DNA of 30,106 bases, taken from positions 1 to 30,106 of the forward strand of contig DATCXQ010000030.1 in the NCBI GenBank assembly GCA_036565725.1, in the 5' to 3' direction. The stretch comes from JAJVID01 sp036565725. Its GTDB lineage: Bacteria > Acidobacteriota > Blastocatellia > RBC074. The translations under genes and the position numbers were made by a program. A model generated the notes under the pieces. It was not told where the DNA came from and did not search any database. It saw only the letters and a program-made list of their open reading frames with translations. Shown piece by piece: positions 1 to 6,761 of the stretch; position 1 is the first letter of the stretch, and each line of letters opens with the position of its first letter.

Positions 1-530
<530 letters not shown>

Positions 531-537
<7 letters not shown>

Positions 538-638
538 CTTTCAGCCTTCGTCTGTTACGAGTCGCCGTGCTGGGAGCGCATGCATCCTTGCTGCGCGGCT
601 CCGTCCATCTCTCAGTCCTCGGCCGTTACGAGTCGCCG
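531..638 (-). repeat. Tandem duplication covering Nudix 3' end and pyrD start
   Basis: Two copies of a segment of about 35 bases lie 71 bases apart, roughly at 602-638 and 531-567. Bases 541-567 match 612-638 at 23 of 27 positions. On the minus strand both copies read as the tail of the Nudix protein (RRLVTAED-stop in the gene, RRLVTDEG-stop in the copy), then a short spacer and an ATG. In the downstream copy that ATG is the pyrD start at 537. In the upstream copy the ATG at 608 opens a 17-codon ORF ending at 555. Confidence 0.7.
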
Positions 639-1019
639 CAACAGCTCTTTGTCTTTCTCGTAAGTCAGGCGATCAACGGCTTCGAGCGCGGAGACCCATT
701 CGTAGTGCGAGACCTCGTGATTCGGCTCGAACTCGCACTCGCCCGACGGCTCCATGTGCCAGTAGAAAACCACCTTCGGCTTGCTTTTCACATTATAAGC
801 GGTGTAGCCCGCGAAGCTCGTGATCACGGTGTCGTAGCCGGTTTCCTCCTTGACCTCGCGCTGCGCGGCCACGTCCCAGCTCTCGCCCTTTTCGATGTGC
901 CCTTTGGGCAGAGTCCAGTCCTGGTGTTTAGGCCGTAGAATCAGCAAAACCTCGCGCCCGCGCGGCGCATCGCGCCAGACGACGCCGCCCGCCGCGTAGG
1001 TGATTTTCCTGTTGTTCAT
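612..1019 (-). CDS. Nudix hydrolase, diadenosine-tetraphosphatase-like
   Basis: A 135-residue cytoplasmic pyrophosphohydrolase. The Nudix box is complete: G, five residues, E, seven residues, REVKEETGY, preceded by WTLPKGHIEKGE. The WxLPKGHIEKGE form is typical of bacterial Ap4A hydrolase-like Nudix proteins, but substrate cannot be fixed from sequence. The N-terminal strand AAGGVVWRD is normal for the fold. The start is supported by GGGAG about six bases upstream. The gene sits between pyrK and pyrD in the same direction, so it may be cotranscribed and clean up nucleotides, but a repeat of about 210 bases separates it from pyrK. Its 3' end is duplicated downstream. Confidence 0.88.
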   Translation of the reverse strand: MNNRKITYAAGGVVWRDAPRGREVLLILRPKHQDWTLPKGHIEKGESWDVAAQREVKEETGYDTVITSFAGYTAYNVKSKPKVVFYWHMEPSGECEFEPNHEVSHYEWVSALEAVDRLTYEKDKELLRRLVTAED

Positions 1020-1066
1020 CGATCTCCCTCTAAATTCATAGGAAGTCGGCGCGACGCCTAGCGCGT

Positions 1067-1279
1067 GATAGTGGGACAGACTTTAGTCTGTCCGTCGTGT
1101 GAATTGTGTACGGACAGACTAACGGCCTTTGAGAAATAAATGGCGTCGCCTTTGCGTCTTTGCGAGAACCGCCGCCTGAATGAAGAGCCCATTTCTCGCA
1201 AAGGCGCAAAGGCCGCAAAGGGAAGACTACTGCTGTGGGGCCACTTAATTCTCAAAGACCATAAGTCTGTCCCGCTACC
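1067..1279. repeat. Composite inverted-repeat element between pyrK and Nudix gene
   Basis: This stretch has no convincing gene. Its ends are inverted copies of one 17-base sequence (1067-1083 and 1263-1279, 15 of 17 matching) built around GGGACAGACTT. A perfect 9-base-pair hairpin lies at the left end (GGACAGACT at 1074-1082, AGTCTGTCC at 1085-1093), and another GGACAGACT at 1112-1120. Inside is a second inverted pair, CTTTGCGTCTTTGCGAGAA at 1150-1168 facing a diverged copy at 1193-1221. The layout resembles REP or MITE-type non-autonomous repeats. No transposase is encoded. Confidence 0.65.
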
Positions 1280-1304
1280 ATGCTCGGCGTCGTACCGATT
1301 CTTT

Positions 1305-2147
1305 CTACCAATATAGTTCTTCTCCCCAAAAGATAGGCCCGTCGACGCAGGCCTTTTTGTAAACGAAACCTTCGGGGCAATCGTCTCTAACCGCGACCGC
1401 GCAACCGACACAGACGCCGTAGCCGCAGCCCATCGGCGCTTCGAGCGAGAGTTGCGATGGCGCGCCGAAGCGCTCGGCGATCTGCGCTACTCGATGCAGC
1501 ATCGGGTCGGGGCCGCAAGCGTAAATGATCGTCCGCGCTCCGCTCCCGCGTTGCAAGTGTCTTTCGAGCGGCGCGGTGACGAAGCTCGCCTCGCCCAGAC
1601 TACCGTCCACAGTCGCGCAAATGACGTTCTCCTCCCGCAGCAGCCCGATGAAATCGCCAAGTCCGCAAAGATCGCCGCGGCTCGCGCCGCCGATGAATAG
1701 TTTCACGCGCGCGTCCCGCTTGACCAATTCTTCCGCCAACATAAACAGCGCCGCCGAGCCGACGCCGCCCGCCACCAGCAGCGCATCGCGTCCGCGCGCC
1801 GCTTCGATGTCATAGGTGTTCCCCAGCGAGCCGAGAAAATCCACCTTGTCTTCGGGCCTCAAATTCGCCAGCGCCCGCGTGCCGCGCCCCAGAATCTGGT
1901 AAATGAAATCGACGCAGGGCGCGTCTTCCGCGGTCATGCTGCGGTAATAGGCCATCGCGCGGCGCAGCAGCGGCTCGGCGATTCCGTGTGGCTTGATCAT
2001 CGCGAACTGGCCCGGCAATACTGGAATCTCCCGGTCGAGGCGCAATCGCAGATAGCCGTACATGCGCCCGGAGCCGACGCCGGACCCGCCGTCGGGCTCG
2101 GGTAAGATCAGATCGTTGCGTTCAACAGTCGTTACAGTGTCGATCAT
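1305..2147 (-). CDS. pyrK: Dihydroorotate dehydrogenase electron-transfer subunit
   Basis: The FAD and [2Fe-2S] subunit that passes electrons from PyrD to NAD. It has 280 residues, close to the usual 250-270. A ferredoxin-reductase-like FAD domain comes first (PGQFAMIKP about residue 40), then an NAD-binding Rossmann segment (LLVAGGVGSAALFMLAEEL), then the cysteine cluster C241-x4-C246-x2-C249-x17-C267, which is the PyrK iron-sulfur signature. The FAD-contact motif usually written RPFSI is LLRRAMAYYR here, a divergent form. ATG at 2147 is divergent from the DUF1499 gene, with about 167 bases between the two start codons. Confidence 0.93.
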   Translation of the reverse strand: MIDTVTTVERNDLILPEPDGGSGVGSGRMYGYLRLRLDREIPVLPGQFAMIKPHGIAEPLLRRAMAYYRSMTAEDAPCVDFIYQILGRGTRALANLRPEDKVDFLGSLGNTYDIEAARGRDALLVAGGVGSAALFMLAEELVKRDARVKLFIGGASRGDLCGLGDFIGLLREENVICATVDGSLGEASFVTAPLERHLQRGSGARTIIYACGPDPMLHRVAQIAERFGAPSQLSLEAPMGCGYGVCVGCAVAVRDDCPEGFVYKKACVDGPIFWGEELYW

Positions 2148-2242
2148 TGCGGGGAATGCGCTGTCAAAACAGCGGAATCTGCATTGGGAGTAAGGGAAGT
2201 AAGCCTGAGTCTAGCAGACCGAAATCGGACGTGGCAAAGACA

Positions 2243-2271
2243 TTTACAGTTTTCCTCGCTCCGTGTATCGT
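2243..2271 (+). promoter_or_regulatory. Possible sigma-70 promoter for DUF1499-pyrR
   Basis: TTTACA at 2243-2248 and TATCGT at 2266-2271 are separated by exactly 17 bases, matching the consensus at five and four of six positions. The site faces the plus-strand DUF1499 gene, whose ATG is about 44 bases downstream. Chance matches of this quality are common. Confidence 0.3.
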
Positions 2272-2314
2272 TGCCTTTATTCGACCTGCGGGGCAAAAAC
2301 GATCAGACGAATCT

Positions 2315-2749
2315 ATGAATGCCAATAAAGTTATCGCGGGAAGCGTCGTTGCGCTGGTCTTGCTGGCCAGTTCTCCATTCATGCTCCGGTTGATATGGCC
2401 GCGCGTGAACGACGTCAAAACGGGCGCGACGCCCGAATATCCGGACATCCAGCCGCAGCGTTTCAACCAGCCCTTTGACAAGGTCTTCGAGGCTGCGACG
2501 AACGCCGCGCAGGCGATGGGCTGGGAGATGCGGGAGATGGATCGCGGTCAGGGGATCATCGAAGCCATCGCCACGACCCCGCCATTCAAATACCTCAAAT
2601 TCAAAGACGACGTGACCGTGACCGTGACCCGCGAAGGCGACGCCACGATCGTCAACGTCCGCTCGAAATCGCACCTGGGCAAAGGCGATCTTGGAACCAA
2701 CGCGCGCCGCATCCGCGCGTTTCAGGCCGAACTGGCGAAACGCTTATGA
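2315..2749 (+). CDS. DUF1499 family membrane-anchored protein
   Basis: A 144-residue protein of unknown function. Residues 5-27 form one hydrophobic segment (VIAGSVVALVLLASSPFML), either an N-terminal anchor or an uncleaved signal. The rest matches DUF1499: FNQPFDKVFEAATNAAQAMGW, then GIIEAIATTPPFKYLKFKDD, then a C-terminal RSKSHLGKGDLGTNARRIRAF block highly typical of the family. I chose ATG 2315 because the reading frame upstream is not protein-like and the hydrophobic segment begins here. It precedes pyrR by 96 bases, a gap holding a palindromic repeat. Confidence 0.85.
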   Translation: MNANKVIAGSVVALVLLASSPFMLRLIWPRVNDVKTGATPEYPDIQPQRFNQPFDKVFEAATNAAQAMGWEMREMDRGQGIIEAIATTPPFKYLKFKDDVTVTVTREGDATIVNVRSKSHLGKGDLGTNARRIRAFQAELAKRL

Positions 2750-2796
2750 GCGATGTTATATTCCACGCAGGTTCAGTCCGCATGTAAACCCAATCA

Positions 2797-2820
2797 GGGG
2801 CAGACACACAGGTCTGCCCC
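2797..2820. repeat. REP-like palindrome upstream of pyrR
   Basis: GGGGCAGAC at 2797-2805 and GTCTGCCCC at 2812-2820 form a perfect 9-base-pair stem with a 6-base loop. No T-run follows, so it is not a standard terminator. It lies 25 bases before the pyrR start and could affect pyrR expression. It resembles dispersed intergenic palindromes. Confidence 0.6.
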
Positions 2821-2845
2821 TACTCCGAGTGGAGGCCGCCGGATA

Positions 2846-3556
2846 ATGCGACAAAGCGATGATAAGCTGCGCTGTAGCTTTTGCGGCAAGGGCCAAAGCG
2901 AGGTTAAAAAGCTCATTGCCGGTCCTTCGGTCTACATTTGTAACGAGTGCGTTGATATTTGTGGCGAGATCGTTTCTGACGCCCACAAGAAACACTCCGG
3001 AGGCGTAAAGATGGAATTCGTCGAAAAATCATGTGTGATGTCAATGGCCGACATGAACCGCGTGCTGGCCCGAATCGCTTCGCAGATAGTCGAGAACAAT
3101 CCCGACATGTCGAACGTGCTGCTGGTCGGAATCAGGCGGCGGGGAGTGCCGCTGGCCGAACGGCTGGCGTCCAGAATCAGGGAGATGGACAGCGTAGACG
3201 TGGCGACCGGGGCGCTGGACATCACGCTTTACCGCGACGACCTGAGTACCGTCGGCGAACGGCCCGTAGTCAACAAGACCGAATTGCCGGCGAACATCAC
3301 TGGTAAGACGATCATCCTGGTTGACGACGTGCTTTACACCGGCCGCACGATCCGCGCCGCGATGGACGAGTTGATCGATTTCGGCCGCCCACGCCGCGTG
3401 CAACTGGCCGTGCTCATTGACCGCGGCTGGCGCGAGTTGCCGATCCAGGCCGATTACATCGGCAAGTTCGTCACGACAACTGAGAAAGAGATCATCAAAG
3501 TGATGCTCCCGGAGTTTGACGAGACGGAGCAGGTGCTGCTCGTTGAACAGAAGTGA
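2846..3556 (+). CDS. pyrR: PyrR regulator/uracil phosphoribosyltransferase with N-terminal ClpX-type zinc finger
   Basis: PyrR senses UMP/UTP, controls pyr genes by binding their mRNA, and often also has uracil phosphoribosyltransferase activity. Residues 56-236 are a full PyrR: EKSCVMSMADMNRVLARIA, LLVGIRRRGVPLAERL, and the PRPP loop VDDVLYTGRTI (about 159-169). Residues 8-43 form a separate C4 zinc finger with Cys10, Cys13, Cys32 and Cys35. Its context (CSFCGK, then KKLIAGPSVYICNECVDIC) is that of the N-terminal domain of ClpX. Both parts are in one uninterrupted frame joined by a short linker. ATG 2846 is chosen because GGAGG lies 10 bases upstream and the open frame further upstream runs through the palindrome at 2797-2820. 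Typical PyrR is about 180 residues and this one is 236. The zinc finger could bind a partner protein, dimerise, or bind RNA; which is unknown. Confidence 0.92.
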   Translation: MRQSDDKLRCSFCGKGQSEVKKLIAGPSVYICNECVDICGEIVSDAHKKHSGGVKMEFVEKSCVMSMADMNRVLARIASQIVENNPDMSNVLLVGIRRRGVPLAERLASRIREMDSVDVATGALDITLYRDDLSTVGERPVVNKTELPANITGKTIILVDDVLYTGRTIRAAMDELIDFGRPRRVQLAVLIDRGWRELPIQADYIGKFVTTTEKEIIKVMLPEFDETEQVLLVEQK

Positions 3557-3558
3557 GT

Positions 3559-3643
3559 CGGGGAGTGGGGAATGGGGAGTGGGGAGTGAGGGAAAGATGT
3601 TGTTTCCTATTCCCACTTCCCACTCTCCACTCCCCACTCCCCA
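3559..3643. repeat. Long purine/pyrimidine inverted repeat between pyrR and pyrB
   Basis: The left arm (about 3559-3590) is a run of GGGGAGT-type units. The right arm (about 3611-3643) is the matching CCCACT/CCCCACTCC run, so the transcript could fold into a long imperfect hairpin around a loop holding GATGTTGTTTCC. The left arm also has many G-runs. It lies in the 96-base gap upstream of the pyrB start. It may be a dispersed repeat or an attenuator-like structure. No T-run marks it as a simple terminator. Confidence 0.6.
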
Positions 3644-3652
3644 TTGGTCCGC

Positions 3653-4591
3653 ATGCCATTAAAACGTAAAGACCTTCTTGGAATCGCCGATCTCTCGCCC
3701 GAGGAAATCAATTTCATCCTCGACACCGCCGAAACTTTCCGTGACGTAAATCAGAGACGGATCAAAAAAGTCCCGACACTGCGGGGCAAGACCGTCATCA
3801 ATCTTTTCTTCGAAGCCTCCACGCGCACGCGCACTAGCTTCGAGATAGCGGCGAAGCGTTTGTCCGCCGACGCGATCAACGTCTCGGCCTCGACTTCGAG
3901 CGTCGTCAAAGGCGAGACGCTCGTCGACACCGCATTGAACCTGCAGGCGATGGCGCCCGACGCGATCGTCATCCGCCACTCGTCGTCCGGCGCGCCGCAT
4001 CAGATAGCAAAGATAGTCGACGCGGCGGTGATCAACGCCGGCGACGGCGCGCACGAACACCCGACTCAGGCGCTGCTCGACGCCCTGACGATCCGCGGCG
4101 CCAAAGGCCGCGTCGCCGGGCTGAAGGTGGCTATCGTCGGCGACATCCTGCACAGCCGCGTGGCCCGCTCGAACGCCCACCTGCTTTCAAAGCTCGGCGC
4201 GCACGTCGTTCTGGCAGGCCCGCGCACGCTGCTGCCGTTCGGATTGGAAAAGCGGATCGCGCCGGTGGAAGGCTCCGTCACTTTCGCCTGCGACATCAAC
4301 GAAGCCATCAAAGACGCCGACGTCGTGATGATGCTGCGAATCCAACTGGAACGGCAGTCGGGAGGCTTCTTCCCCAGCCTGCGCGAGTACTCGATTCATT
4401 ACGGGCTGAATCGAAGGCGACTCGAACTGGCGAAAGACGACGCGATCGTGCTCCACCCGGGCCCGATCAATCGCGGAGTCGAGATCGATTCGGACGTGGC
4501 CGACGGGCCGTTCTCGGTGATTCTGAATCAGGTTGAGAACGGCGTGGCGGTGAGGATGGCGGTGTTGTATTTGTTGGCGGGTGGAGAGTAG
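3653..4591 (+). CDS. pyrB: Aspartate carbamoyltransferase catalytic subunit
   Basis: Condenses carbamoyl phosphate with aspartate, the committed step of pyrimidine synthesis. It has 312 residues, the normal length. The carbamoyl-phosphate motif STRTRT lies at residues 56-61 (FFEASTRTRTSFE), followed by the SSVVKGETL loop with the catalytic Lys, HPTQALLD near 136, and HPGPINRGVE near the C-terminus. ATG 3653 (MPLKRKDLL) is preferred over an in-frame TTG nine bases upstream because it fits homologues. It follows pyrR in the expected order, but pyrC is displaced 2.2 kb downstream by inserted DNA. Confidence 0.96.
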   Translation: MPLKRKDLLGIADLSPEEINFILDTAETFRDVNQRRIKKVPTLRGKTVINLFFEASTRTRTSFEIAAKRLSADAINVSASTSSVVKGETLVDTALNLQAMAPDAIVIRHSSSGAPHQIAKIVDAAVINAGDGAHEHPTQALLDALTIRGAKGRVAGLKVAIVGDILHSRVARSNAHLLSKLGAHVVLAGPRTLLPFGLEKRIAPVEGSVTFACDINEAIKDADVVMMLRIQLERQSGGFFPSLREYSIHYGLNRRRLELAKDDAIVLHPGPINRGVEIDSDVADGPFSVILNQVENGVAVRMAVLYLLAGGE

Positions 4592-4642
4592 AGACATCGT
4601 ACCCGGAATCTAAACTGCTCAAAGCGAGTATGGAGAACGGGT

Positions 4643-4750
4643 ATGCGAGAAAGAAAGGGATTCATCGTAGAGAAGGCAGGGAAGCTCTACATTAGAATCA
4701 GCTACACCGACAGCCTGGGCAAGCGCCGGGAACTCATGCGACGGGCGCAA
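4643..4750 (+). pseudogene. Tyrosine-recombinase (integrase) N-terminal fragment
   Basis: The first 36 codons (MRERKGFIVEKAGKLYIR..., then SYTDSLGKRRELMRR) look like the arm-type DNA-binding beta-sheet that begins many phage integrases: a basic start, a GKLYIRISYTDS strand and a GKRRE turn. After codon 36 the frame stays open to 4885 but the residues no longer resemble an integrase, and no catalytic R-H-R-Y region follows. The body of the gene has therefore been deleted. Assignment rests on a short stretch. Confidence 0.55.
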
Positions 4751-4789
4751 CCATATGCAATCTCACCAACTCCGCGCCAATCGATAAGC

Positions 4790-4813
4790 AAAAGCCGGGT
4801 GACTAACCCGGCT
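4790..4813 (-). terminator. Rho-independent terminator of the 4864-5091 gene
   Basis: AGCCGGGT at 4793-4800 and ACCCGGCT at 4806-4813 form a perfect 8-base-pair stem with a 5-base loop. On the minus strand it is followed by TTTGC, a short T-run. It lies 51 bases past the stop of the small minus-strand gene. The core AAAAGCCGGG recurs at 5191 and 6202. Confidence 0.6.
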
Positions 4814-4863
4814 CCGTGCTTGTGGTTGTTATGTATCGGACTACCAGCGACCGCCGGGCCGGT

Positions 4864-5091
4864 TCACACACCGCTCTTTAAGTAATGCTCGACCAGGCGG
4901 TTAAGAACTTGCTCCGGCGTCAGGCTCTCATGCCGAAAGATGTCAATGAACGAGTCGCCGACGCTGAGAGATTCGCGGGCGTAGACCTCGGAATCCGTGA
5001 CGCCGACTGGCCATTGCACAAAATCCGCGTCGTCCGCCACGGGGAAACTCAGGCCGTCGTGAGCGCCGCCAATGAAGAGATAGCTTTGCAT
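4864..5091 (-). CDS. Small conserved element protein, paralogue of 6237-6413
   Basis: A 75-residue soluble protein (begins MQSYLFIGGAHDGLSFPV) that I do not recognise. The C-terminal half, SLSVGDSFIDIFRHESLTP followed by EQVLNRLVEHY, is shared almost word for word with the ORF at 6237-6413, which supports real coding. The N-terminal FIGGAHDG is reminiscent of small prophage proteins. ATG at 5091 has a GAGGAAAG purine run about a dozen bases upstream. Its own terminator follows. Confidence 0.65.
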   Translation of the reverse strand: MQSYLFIGGAHDGLSFPVADDADFVQWPVGVTDSEVYARESLSVGDSFIDIFRHESLTPEQVLNRLVEHYLKSGV

Positions 5092-5190
5092 GTCAGTTTC
5101 TTTCCTCTGTTCGCAAGTGATTGTCTACAGCTTCGGAATAGGCTGGCGTGCGCAGCGAATTCTACGCGCGGCAATTCGAGATGTGAAGAG

Positions 5191-5220
5191 AAAAGCCGGG
5201 CAGGGCGTCTTATGCCTGGC
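5191..5220 (-). terminator. Rho-independent terminator of the 5228-5476 gene
   Basis: GCCGGGCA at 5195-5202 pairs with TGCCTGGC at 5213-5220 (one G-T pair). On the minus strand it is followed by TTTTC. It lies directly after the stop of the small gene. It shares the AAAAGCCGGG core with the hairpins at 4790 and 6202. Confidence 0.6.
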
Positions 5221-5227
5221 GGTTTCG

Positions 5228-5476
5228 TCACTCAAAACGCTCGCTCTGTGTTGGCTGCTTCTTCGCCTTCCGTTCGATGGGCGTTTTGCTGAACACTATG
5301 TATTCTCCCGCGAAAGCGCAGTAGATTTCTCTCTGGCTGCCGTCGCGCTTGAGATAAGCCAGCGCCTCGAAAAACCAAAGCCAATCATCAACAGGTATCA
5401 CGACCTGTCCGGTCTGCTCAAATTGCTTGAGAAGTCTGATATATGTTGCGAGTCGGACAAGCGGGCAGTCGGACAT
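5228..5476 (-). CDS. Small hypothetical protein in inserted element
   Basis: An 82-residue protein with no family I recognise. It begins MSDCPLVRLATYIRLLKQFEQ and has an aromatic middle (VDDWLWFFEALAYLKRDGSQ) and a basic tail (KTPIERKAKKQP). No signal peptide or membrane segment. ATG 5476 is chosen because GGAG lies six bases upstream. A terminator sits eight bases past the stop. It lies in the same direction as the other three small genes of the insertion. Confidence 0.6.
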   Translation of the reverse strand: MSDCPLVRLATYIRLLKQFEQTGQVVIPVDDWLWFFEALAYLKRDGSQREIYCAFAGEYIVFSKTPIERKAKKQPTQSERFE

Positions 5477-5824
5477 GTAAGTCTCCAAATACCCGCATTG
5501 TTGTTAATGAGCCTGGCCACTTGAACGGTGAGTGGATTTTGCGCATGAGGCGGGGGCGAGTCAAGGCTATGGGCGGCTGGGAAACGGCGGGAAGTCTCAA
5601 ACAAAAGCCTGGAAAAAAATGGGCAAGCCGGATGGGATGTCTCACCAGGCTTGCCGATTGGTTCTACTCGTTATTTGACGCAATCCGAGGCGCAATTGCG
5701 GCGCCGAAATGACAGGTGTTGAATGTAGGGCATTTCGCCGTGGCATGTCCTGAAACGCCACGTAAATTCGGTGTGCAGGCTTGTGGCGTTCCGCCACGCC
5801 TGTTGTCCGCGCCAATCGAAGCAT
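5477..5824. other. Gene-free stretch with hairpins
   Basis: No convincing gene in 348 bases. GGCAAGCC (5622-5629) and GGCTTGCC (5648-5655) form an 8-base-pair stem. On the minus strand it is followed by CATTTTTTTCC, so it is a good terminator candidate for the gene at 5825-6103 or for readthrough. A second short hairpin, GTGGCG...CGCCAC near 5783, lies just after the stop of that gene. The plus-strand ORF across 5443-5712 has no family resemblance or ribosome site. Confidence 0.5.
5612..5655 (-). terminator. Rho-independent terminator, minus strand
   Basis: Stem GGCAAGCC/GGCTTGCC with an 18-base loop, followed on the minus strand by a run of seven T. It is about 170 bases past the stop of the gene at 5825-6103, so it may end a longer 3' untranslated RNA. 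Confidence 0.5.
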
Positions 5825-6103
5825 TCACCACTTGCGGTGTGGAACCAAGCGAGTGAATCGTTCATGCAGAGAACGATAGATACGAGTGATTGCCAGTAGC
5901 CACCTCAAATCATGCCGCAGGGTTGTTATTTCATAAGAAATCTCTTTCACTGTCATATTTATCTCTTCCACTAACTCATTTCTTTGTTCGGTGGCTTCTT
6001 TGATGGCTTCTTCGCGGGATATCGTCCGAATTCGCTTTTCTTCGTACTCTAGCTGGGCTAACAGGTTAGCAATGGCCTTATTTGTTGATTCTGGGAAGTT
6101 CAT
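5825..6103 (-). CDS. Small coiled-coil protein in inserted element
   Basis: A 92-residue protein, highly charged and helical: NFPESTNKAIANLLAQLEYEEKR, then a heptad-like run through EEAIKEATEQRNELVEEIN and TVKEISYEITTLRHDLRWLL. It probably forms a coiled coil and is cytoplasmic. The start is supported by GGAGA eight bases upstream of ATG 6103. It is lower in GC than the flanking pyr genes, in keeping with acquisition. I do not recognise the family. Confidence 0.65.
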   Translation of the reverse strand: MNFPESTNKAIANLLAQLEYEEKRIRTISREEAIKEATEQRNELVEEINMTVKEISYEITTLRHDLRWLLAITRIYRSLHERFTRLVPHRKW

Positions 6104-6180
6104 TGTTTTTTTTCTCCATAAACAGTCCTGACGCGTGTGACGCTCGCCAACCTGCCTGCAAACCCCGCGCCATCGAAACC

Positions 6181-6231
6181 CTGAGACACATATGTCTCAG
6201 CAAAAGCCGGGCTTGTGACCCGGTGGCTTTT
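6181..6231. terminator. Palindrome plus terminator-like hairpin after the 6237-6413 gene
   Basis: CTGAGACA (6181-6188) and TGTCTCAG (6193-6200) make a perfect stem with a 4-base loop. Next to it AAAAGCCGGG (6202-6211) pairs imperfectly with CCCGGTGGCTTTT (to 6231), a hairpin flanked by A-run and T-run and so potentially bidirectional. It lies six bases past the stop of the small minus-strand gene, and its core matches the terminators at 4790 and 5191. Confidence 0.55.
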
Positions 6232-6236
6232 CCTAT

Positions 6237-6413
6237 TCAGGGCCGCAATCCGCCGGGCCGATTTACACTCCACGCTTTGTAATGTTCGATTAGGCGGCTG
6301 AGAACCTGTTGCGGCGTTAAACTCTCATGCCGGTAGATGGTAACTGAGGCGTCGCCGACGCTGAGTGAATCGTCATGACGTTGAGCCTTTGGCGCTGTTC
6401 CGCTGAGCATCAT
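6237..6413 (-). CDS. Small element protein, diverged paralogue of 4864-5091
   Basis: A 58-residue ORF whose middle, SLSVGDASVTIYRHESLTP then QQVLSRLIEHY, matches the gene at 4864-5091 closely. The N-terminal half of that paralogue is replaced by MMLSGTAPKAQRHDD. The DNA around the stop also aligns, but the TGA has been lost, adding about ten residues (KAWSVNRPGGLRP) before a new stop. It may be a decaying copy. ATG 6413 or 6410 are the plausible starts; an upstream GTG at 6428 is also possible. Confidence 0.45.
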   Translation of the reverse strand: MMLSGTAPKAQRHDDSLSVGDASVTIYRHESLTPQQVLSRLIEHYKAWSVNRPGGLRP

Positions 6414-6477
6414 TACGCGGAATATCACGCTGAGCGCGGCTTGACCATAAACTTGTAGCGACTACAATTCACGCTCC

Positions 6478-6761
6478 ATGAGCAGAAAGGGAAAGCTTGT
6501 GATACCAAAAGAGTATGCGGAAATGAACGGCGTGGCTTACACGACCGTCATGTAGTGGCTTCAGACCGGGAAGGTCGAAGGGCGCCGTTAAACACGAGAC
6601 GCCGCGAGGGCCATATTGGGAGTTGCCGGAAGACATGCCACGACCAAAAATCGCTGATTCTATAAAGCTGACGGACGTGGCCGATTGAATATTTTGACTT
6701 CAAGTATTTCAAGACCGACTCTGAGAAAGAGAAGATCTTAGCTCCTGACAAAAAGGGCTGA
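6478..6761 (+). pseudogene. Excisionase-like helix-turn-helix gene, degraded
   Basis: From ATG 6478 the frame reads MSRKGKLVIPKEYAEMNGVAY then TTVM, a stop at 6553, and WLQTGKV. With one G removed from the GGG at 6580-6582 the frame continues GAVKHETPRGPYWELPEDMPRP to a TGA at 6686. A second shift near 6684 opens IEYFDFKYFKTDSEKEKILAPD to a stop at 6759-6761. The pattern of a winged helix-turn-helix followed by WLQTGKVxGA and YWELP resembles excisionase/MerR-like DNA-binding proteins. One nonsense and two frameshift changes mean it is inactive. It ends 12 bases before pyrC. Confidence 0.65.

Noticed and set aside
1150..1221. CRISPR-like repeats
   Set aside because: The repeated units are inverted and only two, with no regular spacers; no cas genes in the window.
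2147..2314. N-terminal extension of the DUF1499 protein
   Set aside because: Not protein-like and overlaps the pyrK start; the hydrophobic N-terminus begins at 2315.
2753..2845. 31-residue N-terminal extension of PyrR
   Set aside because: It runs through a perfect palindrome and lacks a ribosome site, whereas ATG 2846 has GGAGG at good spacing.
5443..5712. 89-codon plus-strand ORF
   Set aside because: Crosses the 5622-5655 hairpin, with no ribosome site or family resemblance.
4790..6231. Integron cassette array
   Set aside because: Hairpins recur near the small genes, but I see no GTTRRRY-type core pairs and no integron integrase.
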